A DNA stretch of 64,000 nt, from contig NZ_JACHXK010000011.1 of the NCBI RefSeq assembly GCF_014192105.1, positions 143,661 to 207,660 of the forward strand, in the 5' to 3' direction. The stretch comes from Paenibacillus phyllosphaerae. Lineage in GTDB: Bacteria; Bacillota; Bacilli; Paenibacillales; Paenibacillaceae. Shown piece by piece: positions 25,885 through 34,641 of the stretch. The stretch's first letter is position 1. Each line of letters begins with the position of its first letter. Both the position numbers and the translations under genes were made by a program. The notes below the pieces were generated by a model. That model was not told the origin of the DNA, did no database searches, and worked only from the letters and a program-made list of their open reading frames with translations.

Positions 25885-26979
25885 TCAAGCCTGCATGGCC
25901 GTCCGGTTCCGCCCTTCCCGCTTCGCCTCATAGAGCAGCTTATCCGCTTGCGCGAACAACTCCGACTTGCTTAGTCCGGGCGAATAATCCTGCAGCCCCG
26001 CGCTGATCGTAGCGACGCGTCCGTTCATCTCCGGATGTTGGACCTGGCTGATCGCAAGTCGCATATCCTCCACCATCTGATACGTTTCCTCCAGCGATTT
26101 GCCTGTGAAGATAATCGCGAACTCCTCGCCTCCATAACGGGCAACGATGTCATTGACCGTTACAGCGTCATGGATCAGCTCGGCAACGCGGCGCAGAATG
26201 ATATCTCCGATACTATGGCCATAGCTGTCATTAATGCTCTTGAAGTGATCGATATCGATAATCGCCAGCTGAATCGGCAACGGATACCGGGTAGCTTGGT
26301 CCACCAGATGGTCCAGATATTCTTGGAAGGTCCGATGATTATACAGCCCCGTAAGCGCATCCGTCTTCGACAGCTTATCGATGATCGTCTTCTCGATCCG
26401 CAGCTCCTGCTCCGTATCGATGGCCCTTCGCAGCGAGCTTAACACTTCAATCTCCCGTTGCATCACCGCATAGTAGATCGTGTAGCCTGCGCACAGGATA
26501 CAGGCGTAAGAGATAAACTCGAATTCCAGAATGCGGTCCTTGAAATCCGGCATCCAAAAATAGATCGCCATGTACGCCACCAGGCTCAGGATGAAGCTCG
26601 CAACCAGCACGCGCATCCGGAAGAAGATCAAGGCGATTGCCATAGGCAGCAGCAGCGTGAGTTCAAGGCCGTCTACGGCGGGATGCGTCAGGATGAGCGT
26701 AAGGGATATCACGAATCCGCACAGCATAAGAAAATAAATCGAGAGGGTCTTATTCGCCCATTTTACGACCAAAAAGGTTATCGCAATGAATGAGAGCTGG
26801 ATTGAGGTCGGAATGACGATGAAGTCGATCAGAAAATCCATCTGCAGCCCGTCGGACAGTTTGCGCGTGATTAACCAGGCCATCGTCTCTGCCGCAAGCG
26901 AGAACAGCACGACAATGCCATAGGAGATTAGAATGCGTCGTGACCAGTAGTTGAAATTATGCAGGGAAAGATCATGCAC
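25885..26979 (-). CDS. Membrane diguanylate cyclase
   Basis: The 364-residue product has six predicted membrane helices (residues about 15-190), a short linker helix and a C-terminal GGDEF domain. KTDALTGLYNHRTFQEYL, AIIDIDHFKSINDSYGH and ARYGGEEFAIIF show an intact metal and substrate site; the RxxD inhibitory site is missing. The AGGAGG at about 26993-26998 suits a GTG at 26979 (11 bases); a GTG at 26991 would touch the ribosome site. It is the third c-di-GMP gene of this stretch and is separated from the EAL gene by the small gene on the other strand. The signal sensed by the helices is unknown. Confidence 0.88.
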   Translation of the reverse strand: MHDLSLHNFNYWSRRILISYGIVVLFSLAAETMAWLITRKLSDGLQMDFLIDFIVIPTSIQLSFIAITFLVVKWANKTLSIYFLMLCGFVISLTLILTHPAVDGLELTLLLPMAIALIFFRMRVLVASFILSLVAYMAIYFWMPDFKDRILEFEFISYACILCAGYTIYYAVMQREIEVLSSLRRAIDTEQELRIEKTIIDKLSKTDALTGLYNHRTFQEYLDHLVDQATRYPLPIQLAIIDIDHFKSINDSYGHSIGDIILRRVAELIHDAVTVNDIVARYGGEEFAIIFTGKSLEETYQMVEDMRLAISQVQHPEMNGRVATISAGLQDYSPGLSKSELFAQADKLLYEAKREGRNRTAMQA

Positions 26980-27095
26980 GCAGGGCAGCACCTCCTTCTA
27001 TCGCCAACATTTGCGATTATGCGCTATCGTTAGCATGTCCTTTTCCTGGCATGGTTAAAAACCTTTTTCCTTCGGCTCGCATTCGCTATACAGCA

Positions 27096-27134
27096 CAAAA
27101 AAGCAGGGGCAGCGGCTCGCTGCATTCCCTGCCT
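27096..27134 (-). terminator. Intrinsic terminator of the thioesterase gene
   Basis: GCAGGG-AATG-CAGCG pairs with CGCTG-CCCCTGC around a short loop, followed by six T residues on the minus strand. Confidence 0.85.
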
Positions 27135-27153
27135 CGAACTTCAGACAGCGTCC

Positions 27154-27666
27154 CTACTCCCAAGGATACTTGGTTAGCAGGTAATCGGCAAATTTCTTGC
27201 TTTCTTCGCGGCGGTGCTTGCGCATCTGAGCCCGTTCGACAGCCGTTTCGTATAGCTTGTGCTCCTCTTCCGTCTCCGGTACAATATCGGGCACCACGAT
27301 CGGCCGATTGTTCTCGTCGAGCGCCACGAACGTCAGGAAGGAGGTAGCCGCGATCTTCCGCTCGCCGCTTAACAGATCCTCGCGGATGACCTTGACGAAG
27401 ATCTCCATCGAGCTTCGTCCCGTATAGGTGACGAACGATTCCAACGACACCGAATCCGTCGGGCGTATCGGCTGCAGGAAGTCGACGGAGTCCGTCGAGG
27501 CCGTAACCGCGGACGTACGGCACAGCTTGGAGGCGGATATGGAGGCGATATCGTCTATATAGGACATCAGCTTGCCGCCGAACAGCGTATTATGATTGTT
27601 CACATCGGTCGGGAATACCCGCGCTACCTTGAAGCATCTTGTCTCTCGAACAAATTTCTTCTCCAT
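27154..27666 (-). CDS. Acyl-CoA thioesterase, hotdog fold (YkhA type)
   Basis: The 170-residue cytosolic product matches the hexameric acyl-CoA hydrolase group. VFPTDVNNHNTLFGGKLMSYIDDIASISA holds the catalytic N-H-N-TLFGG-L-D pattern (about residues 20-48), and SVDFLQPIRPTDSV is the second conserved strand. It cleaves acyl-CoA to the free acid and CoA; chain preference is not evident. ATG at 27666 follows GGTGG; a GTG 9 bases upstream is an alternative. It is a single-gene unit with its own terminator. Confidence 0.9.
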   Translation of the reverse strand: MEKKFVRETRCFKVARVFPTDVNNHNTLFGGKLMSYIDDIASISASKLCRTSAVTASTDSVDFLQPIRPTDSVSLESFVTYTGRSSMEIFVKVIREDLLSGERKIAATSFLTFVALDENNRPIVVPDIVPETEEEHKLYETAVERAQMRKHRREESKKFADYLLTKYPWE

Positions 27667-27800
27667 CCTAGCCACCGCTTTCTACCGAATCATGGTTATC
27701 GCTATGCATTGTACCCTGCCTGGAAAACCGCTATGCGTTTCTCTTCCATCCTACCTTTTTACCATAAACATGAAACAAGTTGAATAGTTTGATTTAAAAC

Positions 27801-27842
27801 AAAAAACCGTCAAAGGCTCGGGCAGCCTTCGGCGGTTCTTCT
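27801..27842 (-). terminator. Intrinsic terminator of the Btr-like gene
   Basis: ACCGCCGAAGGCT pairs with AGCCTTTGACGGT with small mismatches, followed by T-rich sequence on the minus strand. Confidence 0.82.
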
Positions 27843-27855
27843 CAACTTCCGTTCC

Positions 27856-29424
27856 CTAACCGCTCTCAAGCAGCTTCAATACGGTCTCTTCGACCAACCG
27901 TTCATGGACGGCGGCATTATAATTGATATGCTCCTGGTAACGAACGAACAGGCAGTGCTGCTTGGCACGGCCTCGTTTCTTCGCGCGCCACTGTTCCTCC
28001 AGCTGCTGGCAATAGGCCTCGGATTCGAGCTCGTCCACGAAGAACATGACGTTATCGCAGCCCAGCTTGGCAATATCGTCGAGATTGTCGGTGTCCATGA
28101 ATTTAAGCTCCCGCACCTTGGGCGGCGGCGTCACCTGCAGGTCATCATAGAACAGATCCTTCATCTTCTGCATCTGCGTGCCGTAGACCCGGTACCCCTC
28201 GCCTTGCGCGATAACCAGCAGCAGCGGGTCGTTGCCGATCCGCCTGCGCACATGGCAGCGCGCATTCTCCACCTTCTGATCATAGTAGCTCAGCCAGCGC
28301 TCCGCAACGGTGCCAAGTCCCAGCAGGTCGCTGATATTCTGCAGCCGCTCCTTCCAGGAGATCCGCTTCCAGTGGAGCTCAACCGTCGGCGCGATGGCAG
28401 ACAGCGCCTCGAAGATCGCGGCAGGCACCGGTCCGGTCAGAATGAGGTCCGGTTGTGCGGCCGCGATCGCCTCCAGCTTCTCGGCGAGTCCGATCCCTTC
28501 CCGAAGCTCCTCCGCCCACTTGCGCTTAACCCCGAATACAGGGGTGAGTCCGAGCGCGGCAAGATCGCCTTCGAAGACTGCGCTCAGCGTAGCTACGCGG
28601 CATGCGGCCAGCTGCGCATACTCGGTGGGACTAAGCCCGAGATGTTTCTTGAACAGGCGGCTGAAATAAAATTCGTCGACATACCCGACCGAGTGGGCGA
28701 CATCCATGACGGTATCATGCGCCCCTGCCAGCAGACGCAGCGAGGCGTCCAGCCTAACCTTGGTCAAATACTTGTGCGGGCTAAGCCCCGTATAGCGCCG
28801 GAACGATTGATAGAACCGGCTGGCGCTGGAACCCGACTGTGCGGCGAGCTGCTCCACGTCGATCGGCTTATGGAACTGCTCGACCATATATTTGCGCGTC
28901 TGCTCCACATACTCATACACATCCTCTTCCGGTTCTTTCCGGTTGCGGACGCTCGTTAGCAGGGCAGAGGCGATTGCGTACAAATGAGACTGAAGCTGGT
29001 AATAGAGCGGCTCATCCCGGCTGCCGCCGTCGCTTAAGAAGTCTTGAATCCAACTGCGGATCTGCGGCATGCGGAAGATATAGAGCTTCTGAATGCCGCC
29101 TTTGCCGAGCACCGGCTCCGCCCCTTCCCCTACATCCTGCCAATTGCGACGGAACCGGATGAACACCACATGGGACTCATGCTTCGCCGTACTCTCCATG
29201 GTGCATTCCGTGCCGTAAGGAAGCAGGACCAGCTCTCCGCTGAGCAGCTTGCCCGAGCGGCGCTTACCGCCAATCTTGGCCGTAATGGCGATTCCTTCCT
29301 TCATCGCATAGACGAAAGCGTCCTCATGGCTAGTCTGCACCTGCACCTTAGAGCCGCCTTCGATCCGAAGCTCTTCCGCACCGCTGTAGTTTAAGGATAA
29401 ACGACGCAAATCTAGCTGTGACAT
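27856..29424 (-). CDS. AraC-family activator fused to a siderophore-binding domain (Btr-like)
   Basis: The 522-residue product has three parts: an N-terminal cupin-like sensor (residues 1-150), a double helix-turn-helix AraC domain (about 165-270; MVEQFHKPIDVEQLAAQSGSSASRFYQ and VMDVAHSVGYVDEFYFSRLFKK in outline) and a C-terminal periplasmic-binding fold (about 280-520). This matches Bacillus Btr, which senses iron-loaded bacillibactin in the cytosol and activates uptake genes. The ATG at 29424 has GGGAG 8 bases upstream; a GTG 9 bases earlier is less likely. A Fur box lies 39 bases before the start. It follows the yclNOPQ-like genes on the same strand and probably activates them; that is inferred. 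Confidence 0.88.
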   Translation of the reverse strand: MSQLDLRRLSLNYSGAEELRIEGGSKVQVQTSHEDAFVYAMKEGIAITAKIGGKRRSGKLLSGELVLLPYGTECTMESTAKHESHVVFIRFRRNWQDVGEGAEPVLGKGGIQKLYIFRMPQIRSWIQDFLSDGGSRDEPLYYQLQSHLYAIASALLTSVRNRKEPEEDVYEYVEQTRKYMVEQFHKPIDVEQLAAQSGSSASRFYQSFRRYTGLSPHKYLTKVRLDASLRLLAGAHDTVMDVAHSVGYVDEFYFSRLFKKHLGLSPTEYAQLAACRVATLSAVFEGDLAALGLTPVFGVKRKWAEELREGIGLAEKLEAIAAAQPDLILTGPVPAAIFEALSAIAPTVELHWKRISWKERLQNISDLLGLGTVAERWLSYYDQKVENARCHVRRRIGNDPLLLVIAQGEGYRVYGTQMQKMKDLFYDDLQVTPPPKVRELKFMDTDNLDDIAKLGCDNVMFFVDELESEAYCQQLEEQWRAKKRGRAKQHCLFVRYQEHINYNAAVHERLVEETVLKLLESG

Positions 29425-29462
29425 CCTCTTCACTCCCGCGTGTGTGATAGCATCATTTTAAA

Positions 29463-29477
29463 TGAGAATAATTATCA
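29463..29477. promoter_or_regulatory. Fur box before the Btr-like gene
   Basis: TGAGAATAATTATCA matches the Fur 7-1-7 consensus TGATAATNATTATCA at 14 of 15 positions. Confidence 0.85.
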
Positions 29478-29635
29478 TTGTCAAATTCAGATCGAACCAC
29501 GACTTTAGCCCCACGCTTGCGTCACCGCACGCAAGGTGAAACGGCTAACGCCGTCTTTGATGGCGTAGGCGCGTTTCATTCCGGAGAAATAGAAGATGAT
29601 TTATAAACGTATAACTTATAAATGCTTATATTTGC

Positions 29636-29676
29636 AAAAGACCGTCAACCCGAACAGGTTGGCGGTCTTCCTTTAG
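29636..29676 (-). terminator. Intrinsic terminator of the siderophore ABC operon
   Basis: AAGACCGCCAACC and GGTTGACGGTCTT pair around a short loop and are followed by T residues on the minus strand. Confidence 0.88.
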
Positions 29677-29684
29677 CACTTCTT

Positions 29685-30710
29685 TTATTTCACGCCGGCT
29701 TCGACGTCAGTAACCATTTGCATGACCGACTGCAGACCGCCGCCGGATAGGTACCAATAGTTCGGATCCAGGTACTTGATTGCGCCGTTCTTATAAGCGT
29801 TCGTGTTCTTCACCAGATCGTTCTCGATGACTTCCTGGCCTTTGGATCCGCCTTCGCTCTCAACGACGGCGTCACGGTCGATAACGAACAGATAGTCCGG
29901 GTTCGTCTGTGCGATATACTCGCTCGTTACGCTTTGGCCGTGCGTGGAGGATTCGATCTTGTCATCCGCCGGAGCGACGCCCAGGACGTCATGAATGATG
30001 CCGAAACGGGAACCTTTGCCGTACGCGCTCAGTTTGCCGCCTGTCGTCAGGACGATCAGACCTTTCTTGCCGCTTGCGGCCGCCGCTTCGTTAACCGATT
30101 TGATCTTGTCGTTGATTGCCGCAAGCTCGGTTGCCATCTCCGCTTCCTTGCCGAAGACTTGACCGATGACGTTCATGTTCTCCGTGAAGGATTCCAGGTA
30201 ACGAGCCGTGTCGACGCCGAGGTAGATCGTTGGCGCGATTTTGTTCAGTTCTTCATACGCTTCCGACGCACGGCCGGAGATGAAGATGACTTCCGGCTGC
30301 AGCGCAGCCAGCTTCTCGAAGTCCGGCTCGAACAGCGTTCCCGCGTTCTCCACCGTGTCTACGTTGTATTTGGCTTCCAGATACGACGGCAGGCTATCCT
30401 TCGGCACAGCCGTCACCGGAATGCCCAGCTTATCGAGCGTATCGAGTACGCCGTTATCGAATACGACGACTTTCGATGGGTTTACTTTAACCGTCGCTTC
30501 GCCAAGCTGGTGCTTGATCGTTACTTCCGTCGGCGCTTCTTCCGCAGGCTCGGCTGCTTCCTCGGTCGTCCCCGCGTTCCCTGCTGCCGTCGTCTGCTCA
30601 GCCGTATTGCCTTCGGCTGTATTCGTATTGTTGCTTGCGCTATTGCCGCATGCTGCCAGGACAAACATGAGCACGAATGTTAAAACTGCCAATAGTGCCT
30701 TCTTCTTCAC
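29685..30710 (-). CDS. yclQ: Iron-siderophore binding lipoprotein (YclQ type)
   Basis: The 341-residue product has a lipobox LAAC (Cys21), a long Thr/Glu/Ala linker (residues 22-62) and a two-lobed siderophore-binding domain. VTIKHQLGEATVKVNPSKVVVFDNGVLDTLDKLG, GRASEAYEELNKIAPTIYLG and the end YWYLSGGGLQSV follow the YclQ/FatB pattern known for petrobactin. It binds the ferric siderophore outside and passes it to the two permeases encoded upstream. It is the last gene of the N-O-P-Q order. The exact siderophore is inferred from the family only. Confidence 0.88.
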   Translation of the reverse strand: MKKKALLAVLTFVLMFVLAACGNSASNNTNTAEGNTAEQTTAAGNAGTTEEAAEPAEEAPTEVTIKHQLGEATVKVNPSKVVVFDNGVLDTLDKLGIPVTAVPKDSLPSYLEAKYNVDTVENAGTLFEPDFEKLAALQPEVIFISGRASEAYEELNKIAPTIYLGVDTARYLESFTENMNVIGQVFGKEAEMATELAAINDKIKSVNEAAAASGKKGLIVLTTGGKLSAYGKGSRFGIIHDVLGVAPADDKIESSTHGQSVTSEYIAQTNPDYLFVIDRDAVVESEGGSKGQEVIENDLVKNTNAYKNGAIKYLDPNYWYLSGGGLQSVMQMVTDVEAGVK

Positions 30711-30775
30711 TTTGTTCTACCCCTTTGTTCAATGAATTGGCTTACTTCTATGGTTTCATCGCCCTTGAATCAGGC

Positions 30776-30802
30776 GGACCGGACGGGCCCTGTCCGGACC
30801 AG
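30776..30802 (-). other. GC-rich intercistronic hairpin before yclQ
   Basis: GGTCCGGACAGG and CCCGTCCGGTCC form a near-perfect palindrome in the 98-bp gap between the ATPase and binding-protein genes. There is no T-run, so it is more likely a processing or stabilising element that raises the level of the binding-protein message. Confidence 0.55.
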
Positions 30803-30808
30803 CCGACT

Positions 30809-31567
30809 TTAGGCGAAGTAAACGCCTATGCGGTGACCGTTAATGGTCTCGATCGGAATATTCATATCGTAGACCTCCTGCAGTACGGCCGTGTCGATAA
30901 TCTCGTCGGTCTCCCCTTCGCGGACGACCCGGCCATCCTTCAAAGCGACGATGTAGTCGGAATAGCAGGAGGCGAAATTAATATCGTGGATAACGAGAAT
31001 GACGGTCTTGCCCATCTCGTCGACCAGCCTTCGAAGCACCTTCATAATCTGGACGGAATGCTTCATATCCAGGTTGTTGAGCGGTTCGTCGAGCAAGATG
31101 TATTCGGTGTTCTGCGCGATGACCATGGCGATGAATGCCCGCTGGTTCTGGCCACCGCTCAGTTGATCGAGATACTTATCCTGCATGCTCGTCAGATCCA
31201 TGTAGGCAATCGCTTCATCCACATACCGCCAATCCTCCTTCGACAGCCTTCCCTGCGAGTAGGGAAACCGGCCGAAGCTGACCAGCTCCCTGACCGTAAG
31301 CCGGACATTGATATGATTGGACTGCTTCAGAATCGAGATTTTCTTCGCAAGCTCGGTACTGTTCGCGTTCGAGACTTCCTGCCCGTCGATCAGCACCTCG
31401 CCGCTGTCCTTCGTCAGCAGCCGGCTGATGATGGACAAGAGCGTGCTTTTGCCAGCGCCGTTCGGACCGATGAACGAGGTGATCGCCCCTCGTTTGATTT
31501 CCACTGAGACGTTGTCGATGACATTCTTATCTCCGTACCGCTTGGATACGCCTTTGACTACGACCAC
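30809..31567 (-). CDS. yclP: Iron-siderophore ABC transporter ATP-binding protein (YclP type)
   Basis: The 252-residue ATPase has Walker A GPNGAGKST (about residue 34), signature LSGGQ (about 135), Walker B YILLDEP and the switch His in VIHDINFASCYSD. The INVRLTVRELVSFGRFPYSQGR segment is typical of iron-siderophore importers. Its start overlaps the end of the second permease gene by 10 bases, so translation is probably coupled. Confidence 0.92.
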   Translation of the reverse strand: MVVVKGVSKRYGDKNVIDNVSVEIKRGAITSFIGPNGAGKSTLLSIISRLLTKDSGEVLIDGQEVSNANSTELAKKISILKQSNHINVRLTVRELVSFGRFPYSQGRLSKEDWRYVDEAIAYMDLTSMQDKYLDQLSGGQNQRAFIAMVIAQNTEYILLDEPLNNLDMKHSVQIMKVLRRLVDEMGKTVILVIHDINFASCYSDYIVALKDGRVVREGETDEIIDTAVLQEVYDMNIPIETINGHRIGVYFA

Positions 31568-32511
31568 GACCGATTCTCCTTTAAGACAAGATAGATGAAG
31601 TAAATGCCGCCGATGAAATTGATGATGACGGCCAATGTTGTCGAGAACGTGAACACCCGTTCGACGATCAGCTGCCCGCCGATCAGCGTTACGATGCTGA
31701 TCAGGATCGAACTTGGAATAAGGACGCTATGGCGGTAAGTCCGCATGAGCGGGTACGTAATATTCACGACCAGGAGGCCGAGGAAGGTAATCGGCCCGAC
31801 CAGCGCGGTCGAGATCGCCACCAGCACGGAGACGACGAGCAGCAGCCGTTTGACCACCGCGTCATAAGGCAGCCCCAGGTTCACCGCATGATCCTTGCCG
31901 AGCGCAAGGACGTCCAGATATTTGGCATAACGAAGGAAATACGCGACGGCGCAAGCAGCGACCACAATCGAGATAACCAACAAGTCCGTGTTCACGTTAT
32001 TGAAGCTGGCGAACATCTTGTTCTGCAGCACGAGAAACTCATTCGGATCGATCAGCATCTGCATGAAGGAAGCGATGTTCGAGAAGAACGTCCCGAAGAT
32101 GATCCCGACGAGCAGCAGGAAGTAGATCCCCCTGCCTTCCCGCTTGAAGAGCATCTTGTACAGCAGTCCCGCGAACAGCACCATCATTCCGACCGAGAGC
32201 AGGAAGTGTACGTTCTTGTCCATCATGACGAGCGTGGTCGAACCGAACAAATAGACGATGAACGTCTGAATCAGCATATAGAGCGAATCGAGGCCGATGA
32301 TGCTCGGCGTCAGGATCTTGTTGTTGGTAATGGTCTGGAACACGACCGTCGAGAAGGCGATCGCACCGCCGGTCAGGATGATCGCGAGAATCTTCTTCGC
32401 CCGGCGCGGCAGGATGTAATCCCAGTTGCCGCCGGATTGAATCGTCATGAATACGATGACGAGCAGCACGCTGACGGCGGCCAGCAGCGCGATTTTGGAC
32501 TTATAACCCAT
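31558..32511 (-). CDS. yclO: Iron-siderophore ABC transporter permease (YclO type)
   Basis: The 317-residue FecCD-family protein has about nine or ten membrane helices. Marks of the family are RRAKKILAIILTGGAIAFSTVVFQTITNN in the N-terminal third and VGPITFLGLLVVNITYP in the coupling region near residue 240. It pairs with the YclN-type permease encoded just upstream, whose stop codon it overlaps by 11 bases. Confidence 0.92.
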   Translation of the reverse strand: MGYKSKIALLAAVSVLLVIVFMTIQSGGNWDYILPRRAKKILAIILTGGAIAFSTVVFQTITNNKILTPSIIGLDSLYMLIQTFIVYLFGSTTLVMMDKNVHFLLSVGMMVLFAGLLYKMLFKREGRGIYFLLLVGIIFGTFFSNIASFMQMLIDPNEFLVLQNKMFASFNNVNTDLLVISIVVAACAVAYFLRYAKYLDVLALGKDHAVNLGLPYDAVVKRLLLVVSVLVAISTALVGPITFLGLLVVNITYPLMRTYRHSVLIPSSILISIVTLIGGQLIVERVFTFSTTLAVIINFIGGIYFIYLVLKENRSWS

Positions 32512-33454
32512 ATGCCTTTCTCCTCATAAGCAAGTAAAGGAAGATGCCGCTTCCGAGGACACCAACCGTAAGACCGATCGAAATTTCGTACGGATAGAGC
32601 ACGACACGGCCAACAATGTCGCAGAACAGCAGGAAGACCGCGCCGAGCAGAGCCGTATGGGTCAAATTTTTCTTCAGATGATCGCCCTGATAGATCGTGA
32701 CGATATTCGGAATGATGAGGCCCAGGAACGGAATGGTGCCGACCGTCAGAATGACGACCGCGCATACCAGCGAGACGATCACTAGTCCGATGTTGACCAC
32801 CCGCTTGTAATTCAGGCCCAGGTTCAGCGAGAAGTCCTCGCCCATGCCCGCCACCGTAAACTTATTGGCAAAGATATAAGCCAGAATGATGAGCGGCACG
32901 CTCAGATAGAGCAGTTCGTAGCGTCCCTTGAGCACCATGGAGAAATCACCGTGCAGCCAGGAGCCGAGCGTCTGGAGCAGATCGTGCTTATAGGCGAAGA
33001 ACGTCGTGACCGACCCGATCACCCCGCCGTACATCATGCCGACCAACGGGATGAAGACGCTGTCCTTGTATTTGACGCGGTCCAGGATTTTCATGAATAC
33101 GAATGTGCCGGCCAACGCGAACAGAAACGCGAACGACATCTTCTGCAGCGGCGTGGCTGCCGGCAGCAGCAGAATTCCGACCAGCAAGCCCAAGCTTGCG
33201 GAGTCCATCGTCCCTGCCGTCGATGGCGAGACGAATTTATTGCGGCTAAGCTGCTGCATGATGAGACCGATGATACTCATGCTGACGCCGGCAATTAGGA
33301 TGGCGATCAGACGCGGAATCCGGCTGATCAGTATCACTTGCGTCTGATCGTCCGTCAGGCGCAGCAGGTCTAGCGGACTGACATCGTGGACACCGATGAA
33401 TATGGAGCAAACCGACAGCACGATAAGCGCTGCCCACAAATAACGTGTACGCAT
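32501..33454 (-). CDS. yclN: Iron-siderophore ABC transporter permease (YclN type)
   Basis: The 317-residue FecCD-family protein is the first gene of the operon. RIPRLIAILIAGVSMSIIGLIMQQLSRNKFVSP holds the conserved R-P-R start of the FecCD fold, and GTIPFLGLIIPNIV is the ATPase-coupling region. It forms the heterodimeric channel with the YclO-type protein. AAAGGA precedes the ATG. A Fur box lies 30 bases upstream, so the operon should be expressed under iron starvation. Confidence 0.92.
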   Translation of the reverse strand: MRTRYLWAALIVLSVCSIFIGVHDVSPLDLLRLTDDQTQVILISRIPRLIAILIAGVSMSIIGLIMQQLSRNKFVSPSTAGTMDSASLGLLVGILLLPAATPLQKMSFAFLFALAGTFVFMKILDRVKYKDSVFIPLVGMMYGGVIGSVTTFFAYKHDLLQTLGSWLHGDFSMVLKGRYELLYLSVPLIILAYIFANKFTVAGMGEDFSLNLGLNYKRVVNIGLVIVSLVCAVVILTVGTIPFLGLIIPNIVTIYQGDHLKKNLTHTALLGAVFLLFCDIVGRVVLYPYEISIGLTVGVLGSGIFLYLLMRRKAYGL

Positions 33455-33483
33455 GAGCTCGTTCCTTTTCCTGATGATTCAAT

Positions 33484-33498
33484 TGATAACTATTATCA
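33484..33498. promoter_or_regulatory. Fur box of the yclNOPQ-type operon
   Basis: TGATAACTATTATCA matches the Fur consensus at 14 of 15 positions and is followed by a further ATTATC half. Confidence 0.88.
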
Positions 33499-33600
33499 TT
33501 ATCATTTAGTCTATTGATTTTCGACCGATCTTGAATGGACTTTCCGTTAGAAGGCATGGATATTCCGGTTCAGGCAAGGATGGATTTGGAAATTAGTCAC

Positions 33601-33709
33601 TTGACACGCGTACGTACGTTCGATAAAATGTGCGCATAACCCTAATTGCGAACGGAAGCACCGGCGCATAGAGGCTGTCATCAGCCTTTATTGCGACCGG
33701 TGCTTTTTT
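33601..33709 (+). ncRNA. Short promoter-terminator unit: small RNA or attenuated leader
   Basis: A strong SigA promoter TTGACA-17-TAAAAT (33601-33629) predicts a start near 33636. After about 20 bases comes a hairpin with arms AGCACCGGCGCA and TTGCGACCGGTGCT, a nested AGGCTG-TCAT-CAGCCT stem, and six T residues ending at 33709. Transcripts would be about 74 bases. The next gene starts 34 bases later at 33743, so the unit could be a stand-alone small RNA or a leader that gates that gene. No peptide frame is evident. Confidence 0.65.
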
Positions 33710-33742
33710 GCGTTCGCTTGCGGGCTCGAGGAGGAGTTACCT

Positions 33743-34555
33743 ATGAAGCGATTGATGTACTGGGGAGTGCTGCTGTGCTTGCTGGTTGCCGCATTCCAGC
33801 CGATGTCGACGGCCGCTGCGCTGTCCATGACGAACACGGCCAAGACCTCGCTCGATAAGACTGCGGCGGCTGCCAGCCCTACCATCAGCCAGAAGCTGAA
33901 GAATGGCTGGAATGAGCTCTCCGCCCTACAGGTGAAGGACGGGCAGATTGAGGCTAGCGTAGATTCACAGCATTATCGTAACGCCGAGGCGCTGTCAGCC
34001 GCGAAGAAGCAGATCAAGCTGATCGACGCGGCCAAGATCGCGCAGCTGACCGCACAAGTGGATACGGCGAAGAAGAAGTACGAGCCGCTCTTTAATTCGT
34101 ACAGCGCGCTTACGCAACAGGTTAATTTGGCCCGCCAGCTGGGGAGCAAGGAGCTCACGGCCATTCTTCGGGCACAGCAGGATGCGATGAAGGCCGCCGT
34201 GGCCCTTGCCCGGGCGGATATCCGCAATAAGCAGGCGGCCCTGACCGCAGCCAAGGAGAGTCTGGCGAAGAAGACGAAGACGATCCGCACGACATTGGAA
34301 GCGATCGAGCCGCTCGAGACGAAGATTAAAGCCGTCAAGAGTACGATGAAGGTACCGAAGAAGAACCTGACGACGTCATGGAGCAATTTTACGAGCGCCG
34401 CTCGCAAGACCGACGCGGCCAGCACCCTCGCTGCGCTCACCTTATGCATCTCCCTCTCCGGCCAGATCAACGCGAGCAAGCAGCAGATTCTTGGTTACGA
34501 GCAGCAGATCGCCCAGGTCATAACCCGCGCGAACGCTCAGATTAAGGCGGCCTGA
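33743..34555 (+). CDS. Secreted coiled-coil protein of unknown function
   Basis: The 270-residue product has a signal peptide (MKRLMYWGVLLCLLVAAF, cleavage after about residue 26) and is otherwise nearly all helix rich in A, K, Q and L. Residues about 95-200 form heptad-like coiled coils (AQLTAQVDTAKKKYEPL, AAVALARADIRNKQAALTAAK). One Cys lies at about 233. No enzyme motif or membrane anchor is seen. GAGGAGG precedes the ATG. It may be a cell-surface or matrix spacer protein; that is a guess. Expression probably depends on read-through of the terminator just upstream, or on a promoter I did not find. Confidence 0.75.
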   Translation: MKRLMYWGVLLCLLVAAFQPMSTAAALSMTNTAKTSLDKTAAAASPTISQKLKNGWNELSALQVKDGQIEASVDSQHYRNAEALSAAKKQIKLIDAAKIAQLTAQVDTAKKKYEPLFNSYSALTQQVNLARQLGSKELTAILRAQQDAMKAAVALARADIRNKQAALTAAKESLAKKTKTIRTTLEAIEPLETKIKAVKSTMKVPKKNLTTSWSNFTSAARKTDAASTLAALTLCISLSGQINASKQQILGYEQQIAQVITRANAQIKAA

Positions 34556-34641
34556 CGCCTGGATTTGGCGCTTGCTCTTTCGTATGCGCGGCAGTAGAAT
34601 AGAATGTCTGTATCTACACTTACATCTTAGGAGACGCTGCC

